DNA of 13,730 nt from Chloroflexota bacterium (GTDB taxonomy: Bacteria > Chloroflexota > Limnocylindria > Limnocylindrales > CSP1-4). Location of the stretch: contig JAKAAV010000015.1 of the NCBI GenBank assembly GCA_021802185.1, forward strand, positions 1-13,730. The letters run 5' to 3'. Position numbers and translations under genes: made by a program. Below the pieces are notes generated by a model. That model was not told the DNA's origin, did not search any database, and was given only the letters and a program-made list of their open reading frames with translations. Below are positions 7,053 through 13,730 of the stretch, one piece after another. Position 1 is the first letter of the stretch, and each line of letters opens with the position of its first letter.

Positions 7053-7094
7053 ACGGCGGCGGTGCCGGTGACGGCCCGCCGTCGTCCTTTCTTT
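7053..7094 (+). terminator. Intrinsic terminator after the sigma/sensor operon
   Basis: ACGGCGG (7053-7059) pairs with CCGCCGT (7076-7082), and a T-rich stretch TTTCTTT follows at 7088-7094. T runs are rare in this DNA, which strengthens the call. It lies 15 bases after the sensor stop and separates that operon from the muramidase gene. Confidence 0.65.
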
Positions 7095-7138
7095 CGGGTA
7101 GGCCAGATCGACGAGGCGCATTCGGGACTGTAAGGGCC

Positions 7139-7168
7139 CTGTCATGTCGATGCGCGGCGCGCTAGCAT
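7139..7168 (+). promoter_or_regulatory. Weak sigma-70-like promoter candidate for the muramidase gene
   Basis: CTGTCA (7139-7144) and TAGCAT (7163-7168) are 18 bp apart in the gap before the muramidase gene. Both match the -35/-10 consensus only partly, and the predicted leader would be about 110 nt. No better pair is seen in 7095-7285. Confidence 0.25.
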
Positions 7169-7285
7169 GCCTGCACGGCGTGATGGCACTGCGCTCGATC
7201 CGGTGCGGTGGCACGCCTCGCGACGCGACGGCGGGCCCTCCGCCCCTCCATCGTGCCGCCCGGTCCGACACACGGAGGGGCCGTC

Positions 7286-9193
7286 TTGCGACTGCACCGA
7301 CCCGCGCTCCCGGCACTCCTCGGCCTCCTCGTGGCCCTTGCGCTCCTCCCCGTGGTGCCCGCACACGCCGCCGCGGACACGTCGCTGGCCGCGGCGTGCG
7401 ATGGCACGCGGATCCGCAGCGCGGCGACGGCGGGTACGGTCGTCGACAAGCTCCCGCTGGGCACCCTCGTCACCGTCGCCGGCACGACGACCGGGGACGC
7501 CTGGTCGGTGACGTGCCCGTCGACCTCGTCCGGCAACACCTGGTACCAGATCACGTCGGTCAACGGCGTGCCCGTTTCGACCGCGTACCCCGGCTACGCC
7601 GTCGTCTACGGCGCGACCGTGCTCTTCCAGGTGCCGCCGCCTCCGCCGCCTCCTGGCCAGTTCCTCGAGGGCATCGACGTCAGCCAGTGGCAGAACACGA
7701 TCAACTGGCCGCTCGTGCCCGGGGCCGGCAAGTCGTTCGTGATCATGCGCGCGACGCTCGGGGAGACGTACGTCGACCCGACCTACGCGACGAACCACGC
7801 AGGCGCGAGGCAGGTCGGCCTGGCGGTGACGGCCTACCACTACGCCAAGCCGTCGCTGTCCGCCAACGATGCGATCATCCAGGCCGACAACTTCGTCGAG
7901 AACGCGGCGCTGCTGCCCGGCGACCTCCTTCCAGCGCTGGACATCGAGGAGACCGGCGGCCTCGCGCCGGCCGACCTCCAGGCGTGGGTGCAGTCGTGGC
8001 TGACGGAGGTCAACCTCCGGCTCGGCGTGCACGCCATGATCTACTCGAACCCGAGCTTCTGGACGAACGCGATGGGCAACACCACGATGTTCGCCGACGA
8101 GGGGTATACGACCCTCTGGGTCGCGCACTGGACGTCCAACGCATCCCCGACCGTCCCGGCCAACAACTGGGAGGGCCATGGCTGGACGTTCTGGCAGTAC
8201 TCCGACTGCGGGGCGGTCGCCGGCATCGGCGGGTGCGTCGACCTCGACCGGTACAACGGCCTCGACCTCACCCCGGTCAAGGTCAACTACAGCCCGGTCG
8301 GTCCGATCGGCCTGCCGGTGCTCACGTCGGTCGCCCCGACGACGGTCGGCGCGGGCTCTGGTGACACGACGCTGACGGTCGCGGGCGCGAACTTCGTCTC
8401 CGGGGCGTCCACGGTCTACTGGAACGGGGCACCGCTGACAACGACGTTCGTCTCGACGACGCAGCTGACGGCGGTCCTTCCGGCCGCGATGACGACGGTC
8501 CCGACGACCGGGACGGTCACCGTCCTCAACCAGACGCCTGGTGGCGGCTTCAGCGTCCCGGCCATGTTCACCGTCACGCTCCAGCCCGCGGACATCACGA
8601 TCGCGTCGAGCGCGAGCGTCGTCTCGTGGGGCAAGGGAGTGACGCTGACCGTGCACCTCGGGCCGACGGGCGCCAACCGGCAGGTGACGATCCTGCGGAT
8701 GCAGGCCAACGAAACGGCGTTCGCGCCGTACACGACGCTCCAGACCGACGCGAACGGCAACGCGTCCCTCCCGAACTACACGCCGCCGGTGAACACGCTG
8801 TTCGAGGCATCGTTCGCGGGGGCGCCCGACCTCGGCCCCGCGACGAGCAGCCCGATCCGCGTCGTCGTGCGCCAGTTCGTCGTGCTGCGCCCGACGAACT
8901 TCGGCAGCGTCAAATCCGTTCGCGCGGGCACCGCGGTCACGTTCACGGCGACGATCCGGCCCATCGGGCCGACCCTCGCGCCCGGCAAGGCCACCTTCGC
9001 CTTCTTCCACTACGTCGGTGGGCGCTGGCAGCGGGCCGCCACGCGCGACGTCGCGGCCGACCAGTACGGGCGAGCGAGCACGTCCTGGACGTTCTCCAGC
9101 GGCGGCCAGTGGTACGTCCGCGCGGTCGCGGATCCGACGCCCACGAACGCCAACAGCTACTGGAGCCCGCTCGAGCGGTACTCGGTCTACTGA
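7286..9193 (+). CDS. Secreted GH25 muramidase with SH3-like, IPT/TIG and Ig-like domains
   Basis: This 635-residue exported protein probably cuts the glycan strand of peptidoglycan. The TTG at 7286 has GGAGGGG 5 nt upstream and opens a textbook signal peptide (MRLHRPALPALLGLLVALAL, then AHA-AA near 26-30). Residues 32-115 look like a bacterial SH3 domain (RIRSAATAGTVVDKLPLGT). A PPPPPPP linker (117-123) follows. The GH25 domain (about 127-330) carries GIDVSQWQ (129-136), PALDIEE (216-222, catalytic-type Asp219/Glu221), MIYSNPSFW (251-259) and WQYSDCG with a CVDLDRY end. An IPT/TIG-like domain spans about 344-430. Two Ig-like beta domains fill 434-635, probably binding wall or surface polymers. 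It stands alone between two hairpins. Possible roles are wall remodelling or attack on neighbours; the sequence does not decide. Confidence 0.9.
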   Translation: MRLHRPALPALLGLLVALALLPVVPAHAAADTSLAAACDGTRIRSAATAGTVVDKLPLGTLVTVAGTTTGDAWSVTCPSTSSGNTWYQITSVNGVPVSTAYPGYAVVYGATVLFQVPPPPPPPGQFLEGIDVSQWQNTINWPLVPGAGKSFVIMRATLGETYVDPTYATNHAGARQVGLAVTAYHYAKPSLSANDAIIQADNFVENAALLPGDLLPALDIEETGGLAPADLQAWVQSWLTEVNLRLGVHAMIYSNPSFWTNAMGNTTMFADEGYTTLWVAHWTSNASPTVPANNWEGHGWTFWQYSDCGAVAGIGGCVDLDRYNGLDLTPVKVNYSPVGPIGLPVLTSVAPTTVGAGSGDTTLTVAGANFVSGASTVYWNGAPLTTTFVSTTQLTAVLPAAMTTVPTTGTVTVLNQTPGGGFSVPAMFTVTLQPADITIASSASVVSWGKGVTLTVHLGPTGANRQVTILRMQANETAFAPYTTLQTDANGNASLPNYTPPVNTLFEASFAGAPDLGPATSSPIRVVVRQFVVLRPTNFGSVKSVRAGTAVTFTATIRPIGPTLAPGKATFAFFHYVGGRWQRAATRDVAADQYGRASTSWTFSSGGQWYVRAVADPTPTNANSYWSPLERYSVY

Positions 9194-9232
9194 TCGCATC
9201 GCCCGGCCTCGCGGCCGTCCCCACCGCTTATT

Positions 9233-9259
9233 CGACGCCCGCGATTGCCGCGGGCGTCG
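9233..9259 (+). terminator. Hairpin terminator candidate after the muramidase gene
   Basis: CGACGCCCGCG (9233-9243) and CGCGGGCGTCG (9249-9259) form a perfect 11-bp stem with a 5-nt loop, 39 bases after the stop codon. Only a short TTCGT follows, so termination may depend on the strong stem alone. Confidence 0.55.
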
Positions 9260-9436
9260 TTCGTCACCAGCGGCCGGTCCCGACCTCTTGCGCGGCACCT
9301 GGCATCGCGTCGCCGCAGGCACTCGCGACGGGGCTCCCGCTCGTCGCAGCCGACGCCCTCGCGCACCGCGTGCGCCTGCGGGGTGCCCGCGTCGAATACG
9401 AGCCGGCCGAGGCGGAGGCACCGCCCATCGCATCCC
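9260..9436. other. Unassigned intergenic stretch
   Basis: This forms the middle of the 315-bp gap between the muramidase and the next transporter gene. Open frames cross it on both strands, but none has a start with a ribosome binding site or a recognisable motif. I see no repeat or RNA structure in it. Confidence 0.5.
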
Positions 9437-9466
9437 TTGCTGAACCCCTTGCACGGCTGATACATT
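9437..9466 (+). promoter_or_regulatory. Sigma-70-like promoter before the MFS/CNB gene
   Basis: TTGCTG (9437-9442) and TACATT (9461-9466) are 18 bp apart. A start about 7 bases after the -10 falls at 9473-9474, on the A of ATG 9474. That implies a leaderless transcript beginning with the 12-codon frame that overlaps the transporter start. Confidence 0.45.
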
Positions 9467-9473
9467 GCCGGCC

Positions 9474-9512
9474 ATGAGGCCCCGCCGGCCGCTGCGTCCC
9501 ACCCGGCGATGA
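9474..9512 (+). CDS. Possible leaderless 12-residue Arg/Pro leader peptide
   Basis: ATG 9474 opens MRPRRPLRPTRR and stops at TGA 9510-9512, which overlaps the transporter ATG (ATGA, 9509-9512). Six of twelve residues are Arg and three are Pro. Two Arg codons, AGG and CGA, are probably rare here and sit at the two ends. The transporter ATG has no Shine-Dalgarno sequence of its own, so it could be translated by coupling to this leader. A frame this short can arise by chance. The case rests on promoter placement, the stop/start overlap and the missing ribosome binding site. Confidence 0.35.
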   Translation: MRPRRPLRPTRR

Positions 9513-11287
9513 ACGCGATCGCCTCGTACCGCGCGCTCCTGCGGAACGGCCCGCTCACCCGGCTTCTCGTCGGGGAATTCGCGTCGGGGATCGGCAACTG
9601 GCTGTACCTCGTCGCGCTCATGGTCGTCATCTACCAGACGAGCGGCGCCGCGCTCCTGGGCATCATCGGCGCCGCCAGGGTGCTGCCGTACGTGATCCTG
9701 TCGGTCCCCGCCGGCATCGTCGCCGACCGGTTCGACCGCCGGTACGTCCTGCTGGTGTCGGACGTCGCCCGGGGCCTGCTGATGCTCGTGCTGGCGTGGG
9801 TGGCCGCCGTCCACGGCCCGGCGCTCGCGATGGTCGGCATCGCGGTCCTTGCCACGTGCTTCGCCACGCTCTTCTACCCCGCGATCGGTGCCCTCATCCC
9901 GAGCATGGTCCGCGACGAGACCGAGTTCGGGCCCGCGAACAGCGCGTGGCAGACGCTCGACATGCTCGCGTTCGTGGTGGGGCCGGCCCTCGGCGGGGTG
10001 CTGCTCGCGCTGAATGACCTCGCGCTGGCGTTCCTGCTGAACGGGGTGTCGTTCTTCATCATCGCCGGCGTGCTCTGGACGCTGCCACGTCAGAAGGCCC
10101 GATCCGTGGCTGCGCCGGCGCCTGACGTCGCGGCCGCGCCTGCGGCGACGGCCGCGGTGGATCCCGCGCAGGTGCCGGCCGTCACGGGACTGCCCGTCGA
10201 CGCAGCAACTCCTGCGCCCGAGCCGGCCGGCGTGACCTCCGCGCCGCCGCGCGCCGGCTTCCGGCGGCTCCCCCGACGCCCGCTGGCGGGCATCTTCGCG
10301 ATCGACGCGGCGAACGCGTTCGTGTCGCAGGCGCTGTTCACGCTGCTCGTGATCCTCGTGGCGGAGGTGTACCGGAGCGGCGACGCCTCGGTCGGCTTCC
10401 TGAACGCCGGGATCGGCGTCGGCGGTGTCATCGGCGCGGTCGTCACCGGCGTGCTCGTGCTGCGCCGGAACCTGGCACCGGCCGTGCTGGCTGCGGCGAT
10501 CGGAGTCGGCGCGGCGACGGCCCTGATGGGCCTCACCCACGTCGTCGAGGTCGCCTTCGTCCTGGTCGCCGTCGCGGCGGCAGCCGGCGTGGCCCTGGAC
10601 GTGTCCGACACGACGATCTTCCAGCGCGTGGTGCCCGACGAGCTGCGCGGACGGGCCACGGGCGCGTGGATGTCCGCCACGACGCTGTTCGCCGCCGCAG
10701 GCTCCCTGGTCGCCCCCCTGCTGTTCGCCGCGGCCGGCCTGCTGCCCCTGATGCTCGGGATGGGAGCGGCGGTCGTCGTGGGTGGCCTCCTGGCGGTGAC
10801 GCTGATCGGGACGGCGGCGACGCGCGAGCCGACGGCCTTCGAACGGCAGCTCCTGCGTGCGGCTCGTCTTCCGCTGTTCGCCGGCCTGGCCCCCGCGCGC
10901 GTGGACCACGCGCTGCGCCACGTGCATGCGGTCACGCACCACGCCGGCGACGTCATCGTCCGGCAGGGCGATCGCGCCGACGCGTTCTACATCCTGAGCG
11001 ACGGCCACGTCTCGGTCACGCAGGACGCGGCTTCGGGCGCCGCACGGTTCCTCCGCCAGCTCGGGCCGGACTCGGTCTTCGGCGAGATCGGCCTGCTGAC
11101 CAACGCGCCGCGCACGGCCACGGTCACGGCCGACGACGACGTCCTCGTGCTCGTGATGAAGGGGGCCGACTTCGTCAGCCTCGTGACGGCGGGCACGGGT
11201 GTCGCCGCGCGCTTCCTGGATCTCTACCGCACTCCGCCACCGGACCAGGAACCGGCACCGCTCGCCGAGGCGCCCGCACCCGCCTGA
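9509..11287 (+). CDS. MFS transporter fused to a C-terminal cyclic-nucleotide-binding domain
   Basis: This 592-residue inner-membrane protein has an MFS_3-type (EntS-like) transporter of about 12 helices over residues 14-435. The usual half-molecule motif appears as PAGIVADRFDRRYVLLVSD (67-85). A long Ala/Pro-rich cytoplasmic loop (195-258) separates the halves. LPLFAGLAPARVDHALRHV (454-472) begins a cyclic-nucleotide-binding domain running to about 560. It includes AGDVIVRQGDRADAFYILSDG and a phosphate-binding cassette FGEIGLLTNAPRTATV (524-539), which keeps the Glu and Arg that contact the ribose and phosphate. The tail is Pro/Ala-rich. A cyclic nucleotide may therefore gate transport; ligand and substrate are unknown. 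The ATG has no ribosome binding site and overlaps the leader stop. A paralogous fusion lies 750 bp downstream on the other strand. Confidence 0.88.
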   Translation: MNAIASYRALLRNGPLTRLLVGEFASGIGNWLYLVALMVVIYQTSGAALLGIIGAARVLPYVILSVPAGIVADRFDRRYVLLVSDVARGLLMLVLAWVAAVHGPALAMVGIAVLATCFATLFYPAIGALIPSMVRDETEFGPANSAWQTLDMLAFVVGPALGGVLLALNDLALAFLLNGVSFFIIAGVLWTLPRQKARSVAAPAPDVAAAPAATAAVDPAQVPAVTGLPVDAATPAPEPAGVTSAPPRAGFRRLPRRPLAGIFAIDAANAFVSQALFTLLVILVAEVYRSGDASVGFLNAGIGVGGVIGAVVTGVLVLRRNLAPAVLAAAIGVGAATALMGLTHVVEVAFVLVAVAAAAGVALDVSDTTIFQRVVPDELRGRATGAWMSATTLFAAAGSLVAPLLFAAAGLLPLMLGMGAAVVVGGLLAVTLIGTAATREPTAFERQLLRAARLPLFAGLAPARVDHALRHVHAVTHHAGDVIVRQGDRADAFYILSDGHVSVTQDAASGAARFLRQLGPDSVFGEIGLLTNAPRTATVTADDDVLVLVMKGADFVSLVTAGTGVAARFLDLYRTPPPDQEPAPLAEAPAPA

Positions 11288-11329
11288 CGGGCGCGTCCGC
11301 CGGGTACGGCGGGAAACCGCGCGAGAACG

Positions 11330-11737
11330 CTACTGCCCGGCGTGCGCGGGTCGGGGCCCCAGTGGCGCTTCGACGGGGAGCCCGGCGGCGGCCCAGGCGG
11401 TGAAACCGCCGTCGAGATCGCCTGCGCGCGCGAACCCGAGGTCGCGCAGGGTGGACGCAGCCAGGCTCGAGCTGTAGCCGTCGGCGCAGACGAGGATGAT
11501 CTGCTGATCCACGTCGGCGAACCGGCCGTCCGCGTGCCCCGATGCCTGGTCGAGTCGCCAGAACAGCACCGAGAGCGGGACATGCACCGCGCCCGGGATG
11601 GCGCCATGTGCACGACGCGCCTCGTCGCACCGTGTGTCGACGATCAGCGCGCCCGCCTCCTGTGCCTCGAGCGCCTGCCATGGACTGAAGCGCGTGATCC
11701 GCGCACGGGCGCCCTCGAGCAGCTCCGCGATCGTCAT
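11330..11737 (-). CDS. Single-domain rhodanese-like protein
   Basis: This 135-residue cytoplasmic protein starts at ATG 11737, with AGGGGG 8 nt upstream. Extending the frame upstream adds only a basic tail without conservation. Rhodanese motifs seen are LIVDTR (31-36), HGAIPGAVHVPLS (44-56) and the active-site loop LVCADGYSSSLAA (82-94) with catalytic-type Cys84. It ends with LDGGFTAWAAAGLPVE (108-123). Such domains move sulfane sulfur via a persulfide on the Cys. The loop reads CADGYSS, with Ser where Arg is common (CxxGxRS), which may shift substrate preference. The gene ends 42 bp from the convergent MFS/CNB gene. No partner enzyme is adjacent, so the physiological donor and acceptor are open. 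Confidence 0.87.
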   Translation of the reverse strand: MTIAELLEGARARITRFSPWQALEAQEAGALIVDTRCDEARRAHGAIPGAVHVPLSVLFWRLDQASGHADGRFADVDQQIILVCADGYSSSLAASTLRDLGFARAGDLDGGFTAWAAAGLPVEAPLGPRPAHAGQ

Positions 11738-11830
11738 CCGCGCCGCCCCCTGCCGTGCATGGCGGGATTGTCGCGGCCTCGTCAAGACGTCGCGCGGCAC
11801 GGCCCACGGCCACGGAACCCCATGGGTTGA

Positions 11831-11864
11831 CGAACCCCCGGTCGCCGTCGGCGCCGAGGGTTCG
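11831..11864 (-). terminator. Hairpin downstream of tRNA-Val
   Basis: On the minus strand, 15 bases after the tRNA CCA, CGAACCC (11864-11858) pairs with GGGTTCG (11837-11831). The loop holds the palindrome TCGGCGCCGA. It probably ends the tRNA transcript. There is no T run, so the call is moderate. Confidence 0.4.
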
Positions 11865-11878
11865 GGTGGACGTCATTC

Positions 11879-11955
<77 letters not shown>

Positions 11956-11977
11956 ACGTGCGCTCTCGCGCCGGCCG

Positions 11978-12007
11978 ATTATCCGCCGTCGAACGAACGT
12001 CCGTCAA
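11978..12007 (-). promoter_or_regulatory. Sigma-70 promoter of tRNA-Val
   Basis: Reading on the minus strand, TTGACG (12007-12002) and GATAAT (11983-11978) are 18 bp apart. Each hexamer differs from the consensus at one position. The predicted start near 11971 gives a 5' leader of about 16 nt before the mature tRNA. It is the best consensus promoter in the window. Confidence 0.75.
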
Positions 12008-12040
12008 CGCGGCGCGCGTGCCTCGCCTCGGAACGCGAGA

Positions 12041-13730
12041 TCACCCCTCCGCACCGGCCAACCGCGCCTCCGCGACCCTGAGCGCCTCCGCGATCGCCCT
12101 CGGCTGCCCCGTCACGGCGGCCAGGAAGTGCTCCCGGTCGAGCGCGTACAGCTCGACCTGCGTCAGCGCGGTGACGGTCGCGGTCCGCGGAACGTCGCGC
12201 AGCAGCGCGATCTCCCCGAACGATCCACCCGGACCCAGCTCGCGCAACGGACGGCCCGCCTGCGTCACCCGGACCATCCCGTCGACGAGCACGAAGAAGC
12301 GATCGCCAGGCTCGCCCTCCCGGATCACGACGACTCCGGCGGGAAGCACGACGCGCACCAGGCTGCGGGCGGCGAGCTCGAGGATCGCGGCCGACACCGG
12401 GGCGAAGATCGACACGCGCTCGAGCACCGCGATCTCGCGCGCCGGGATGACGACGCGGGCGTCGAGGCGGCCGAACCGCGGCGCGGCGATCAGCGCGACG
12501 AGCGGAAGCGCCGCGCCGAACGCGATGAGCGCTCCGCGCACGCCGAGCACCAGGACCACGGGCGCGACCAGGAACGAGCCGAGAGCCTCCGCGACCAGCA
12601 ACAGGGCCTCGAGCACCCCGAGGATCCGGGCGCGCGCAGCGTCGGGCGCGATGCGCTGGAGCAGCGTCTGCCCCACGACGTCGATGACGGCCATCCCCAT
12701 GCCGCCGATCCCGAGGAGCACGAGCGCAGCGCCGGCGGAAGGCATGACGCCGATCAGCAGGAGCTGCACGCCGACCACGAGCGCACCGACGCCGAGCCAT
12801 GGAGCGAGCCGACGCCGGCCGACGATCGCGACGGTCGACGCCCCGCCCGCGATGATCCCGGCGCCGAACACCGAGGTCAGGAAGCCCGCGCCGGAGGCAC
12901 CCGTGCCCAGCAGTTCGATCGACGCGAGGACGAGGAGCACCTCCAGGCCCCCGTAGACCAGCAGGCGGCCCGCCAGGAGCGCCATGACGAGTGCCATGTC
13001 GGGATCGGACGCGACGGCCCGCAGGCCGTCCAGCGCGCCGGCGGCGTCACCGCCGGACCCGGGCGACGGACGCCGGTCGAGCGCGGCGGACCGGACGAGC
13101 AGCGGATCAGGCGCCCCACCATCGGGGGCGTGTTCCGGCGAGGCCGCGTCGGCGACCGCCGCCGAGGGAGCCGGGCCACCCCCGAGGGCCGCCCCCGCGA
13201 CCAGCAGGGCGGCGAGCAGCATCGCCGCACCGCCGGCCACGAACGCCACGCCCACACCCGACCCGACCAGCATGATCCCGAGCGCGAGCGGCCCGGCGAG
13301 CGCGCCGATGCCCTCCGCGATGCTGGCCATCGCGTTGGCGGCCGTGAGCTCCCCGGGCGAAGCGGCCAGCTCCGGAAGCAGCGCCCCCTGGACGGGCCTC
13401 GGCATGGTCTGCGCGATCGACAGGAGGACCACGAGCGGATAGACGACGGCCGGCGATGCGTGGAGGAGGATGGCCGCTCCGGCGGCCGCGATCAGGATCG
13501 CCTGCGCGGCGTACGTGGCGACGAGCACACGGCCACGGGGATGCCGGTCGCCGAACCCGGCCGTGAAGGGCGCCGACACGGCTGCCGGAAGCAGCTGGAG
13601 GACCGCGACGAGGCCGACGGACGCGGGGCCGGTCGCCGCGAACGCGTAGACGAGGATCCCGGTCCACTCGCCCAGCTCGACCGCGTTGAACACGACGAAC
13701 GCGAGCGTCGCGCGCAGCAGCGACCCGTTG
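12041..13730 (-). CDS. Second MFS transporter with C-terminal cyclic-nucleotide-binding domain, 5' end outside window
   Basis: At least 562 residues are visible. The frame stays open to the window edge, where SLLRATLAFVVFNAVELGEW looks like the start of TM1, so the true start lies beyond 13730. Numbered from the in-frame GTG at 13693, the transporter spans about 1-405. It contains FTAGFGDRHPRGRVLV and AQTMPRPVQGALLPELA, with a Pro/Gly-rich central loop (172-222). The cyclic-nucleotide-binding domain (about 423-532) has PAGVVVIREGEPGDRFFVLV and cassette FGEIALLRDVPRTATV (492-507), keeping the key Glu and Arg. Its layout matches the fusion at 9509-11287, so the two are probably paralogs. The helices share little obvious identity, hence an old duplication or separate recruitment. 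It ends 34 bp upstream of the tRNA-Val -35 box on the same strand, so read-through is possible. Confidence 0.86.
   Translation of the reverse strand, partial: NGSLLRATLAFVVFNAVELGEWTGILVYAFAATGPASVGLVAVLQLLPAAVSAPFTAGFGDRHPRGRVLVATYAAQAILIAAAGAAILLHASPAVVYPLVVLLSIAQTMPRPVQGALLPELAASPGELTAANAMASIAEGIGALAGPLALGIMLVGSGVGVAFVAGGAAMLLAALLVAGAALGGGPAPSAAVADAASPEHAPDGGAPDPLLVRSAALDRRPSPGSGGDAAGALDGLRAVASDPDMALVMALLAGRLLVYGGLEVLLVLASIELLGTGASGAGFLTSVFGAGIIAGGASTVAIVGRRRLAPWLGVGALVVGVQLLLIGVMPSAGAALVLLGIGGMGMAVIDVVGQTLLQRIAPDAARARILGVLEALLLVAEALGSFLVAPVVLVLGVRGALIAFGAALPLVALIAAPRFGRLDARVVIPAREIAVLERVSIFAPVSAAILELAARSLVRVVLPAGVVVIREGEPGDRFFVLVDGMVRVTQAGRPLRELGPGGSFGEIALLRDVPRTATVTALTQVELYALDREHFLAAVTGQPRAIAEALRVAEARLAGAEG

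Noticed and set aside
7142..11008. A 1288-codon open frame on the minus strand covering the muramidase and the first MFS/CNB gene
   Set aside because: It is antisense to two clear genes. Its translation is a monotonous Arg/Asp/Gly/His mix with no domain, which is what high-GC DNA gives when read opposite to coding frames.
11958..12956. A 332-codon plus-strand frame over the second MFS/CNB gene
   Set aside because: It consists of Ser/Thr/Arg/Pro low complexity, runs opposite a well-supported transporter, and has no ribosome binding site.

Overview
The window is GC-rich throughout (roughly 70% by eye), has GTG and TTG starts, and shows a chromosomal rather than plasmid or phage gene mix. A high-GC soil or freshwater bacterium fits best. 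Chloroflexota of the Limnocylindria/Ellin6529 type would be my first guess, with Actinomycetota second. The hints are the F420-type luciferase-like oxidoreductase, a Flp pilin, a GH25 muramidase with Ig-like domains, and MFS pumps fused to cyclic-nucleotide domains. This assignment is inference. There is no integrase, transposase, CRISPR array or phage gene.

Layout. (1) 1-1070 is the 3' part of an aconitase gene. (2) On the minus strand, thyX (2219-1434) and a 66-codon Flp-type pilin gene (1437-1237) overlap by TTGA. (3) A DHA2-family 14-TM drug exporter (2329-3849) runs divergently from thyX, with a perfect inverted repeat just before its ribosome binding site. (4) A MSMEG_4141-type luciferase-like oxidoreductase (4812-3937, minus) is divergent from an ECF sigma factor / membrane regulator pair (4994-7038) that overlaps by ATGA. 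The regulator joins a short cytoplasmic N-terminus and one membrane helix to an extracytoplasmic beta-propeller with Asp-box repeats. The shared 181-bp divergent region carries four AACGTT repeats that spell ECF-like promoter elements on both strands. (5) A strong terminator precedes a secreted GH25 muramidase (7286-9193). (6) An MFS transporter with a C-terminal cyclic-nucleotide-binding domain (9509-11287) lies behind a possible leaderless 12-codon Arg/Pro peptide that overlaps its start. (7) On the minus strand come a single-domain rhodanese (11737-11330), a tRNA-Val(CAC) with a clear sigma-70 promoter, and a second MFS/cyclic-nucleotide fusion that runs off the right edge.

The genes do not form one pathway. 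Two sub-stories stand out. One is the sigma/propeller sensor unit, whose own promoter region looks like an ECF promoter array. The other is the pair of transporters that both end in a cyclic-nucleotide-binding domain and lie within 1 kb of each other, which suggests efflux or uptake gated by a cyclic nucleotide. No complete new defence or mobile system is visible. The most novel points are regulatory or architectural.
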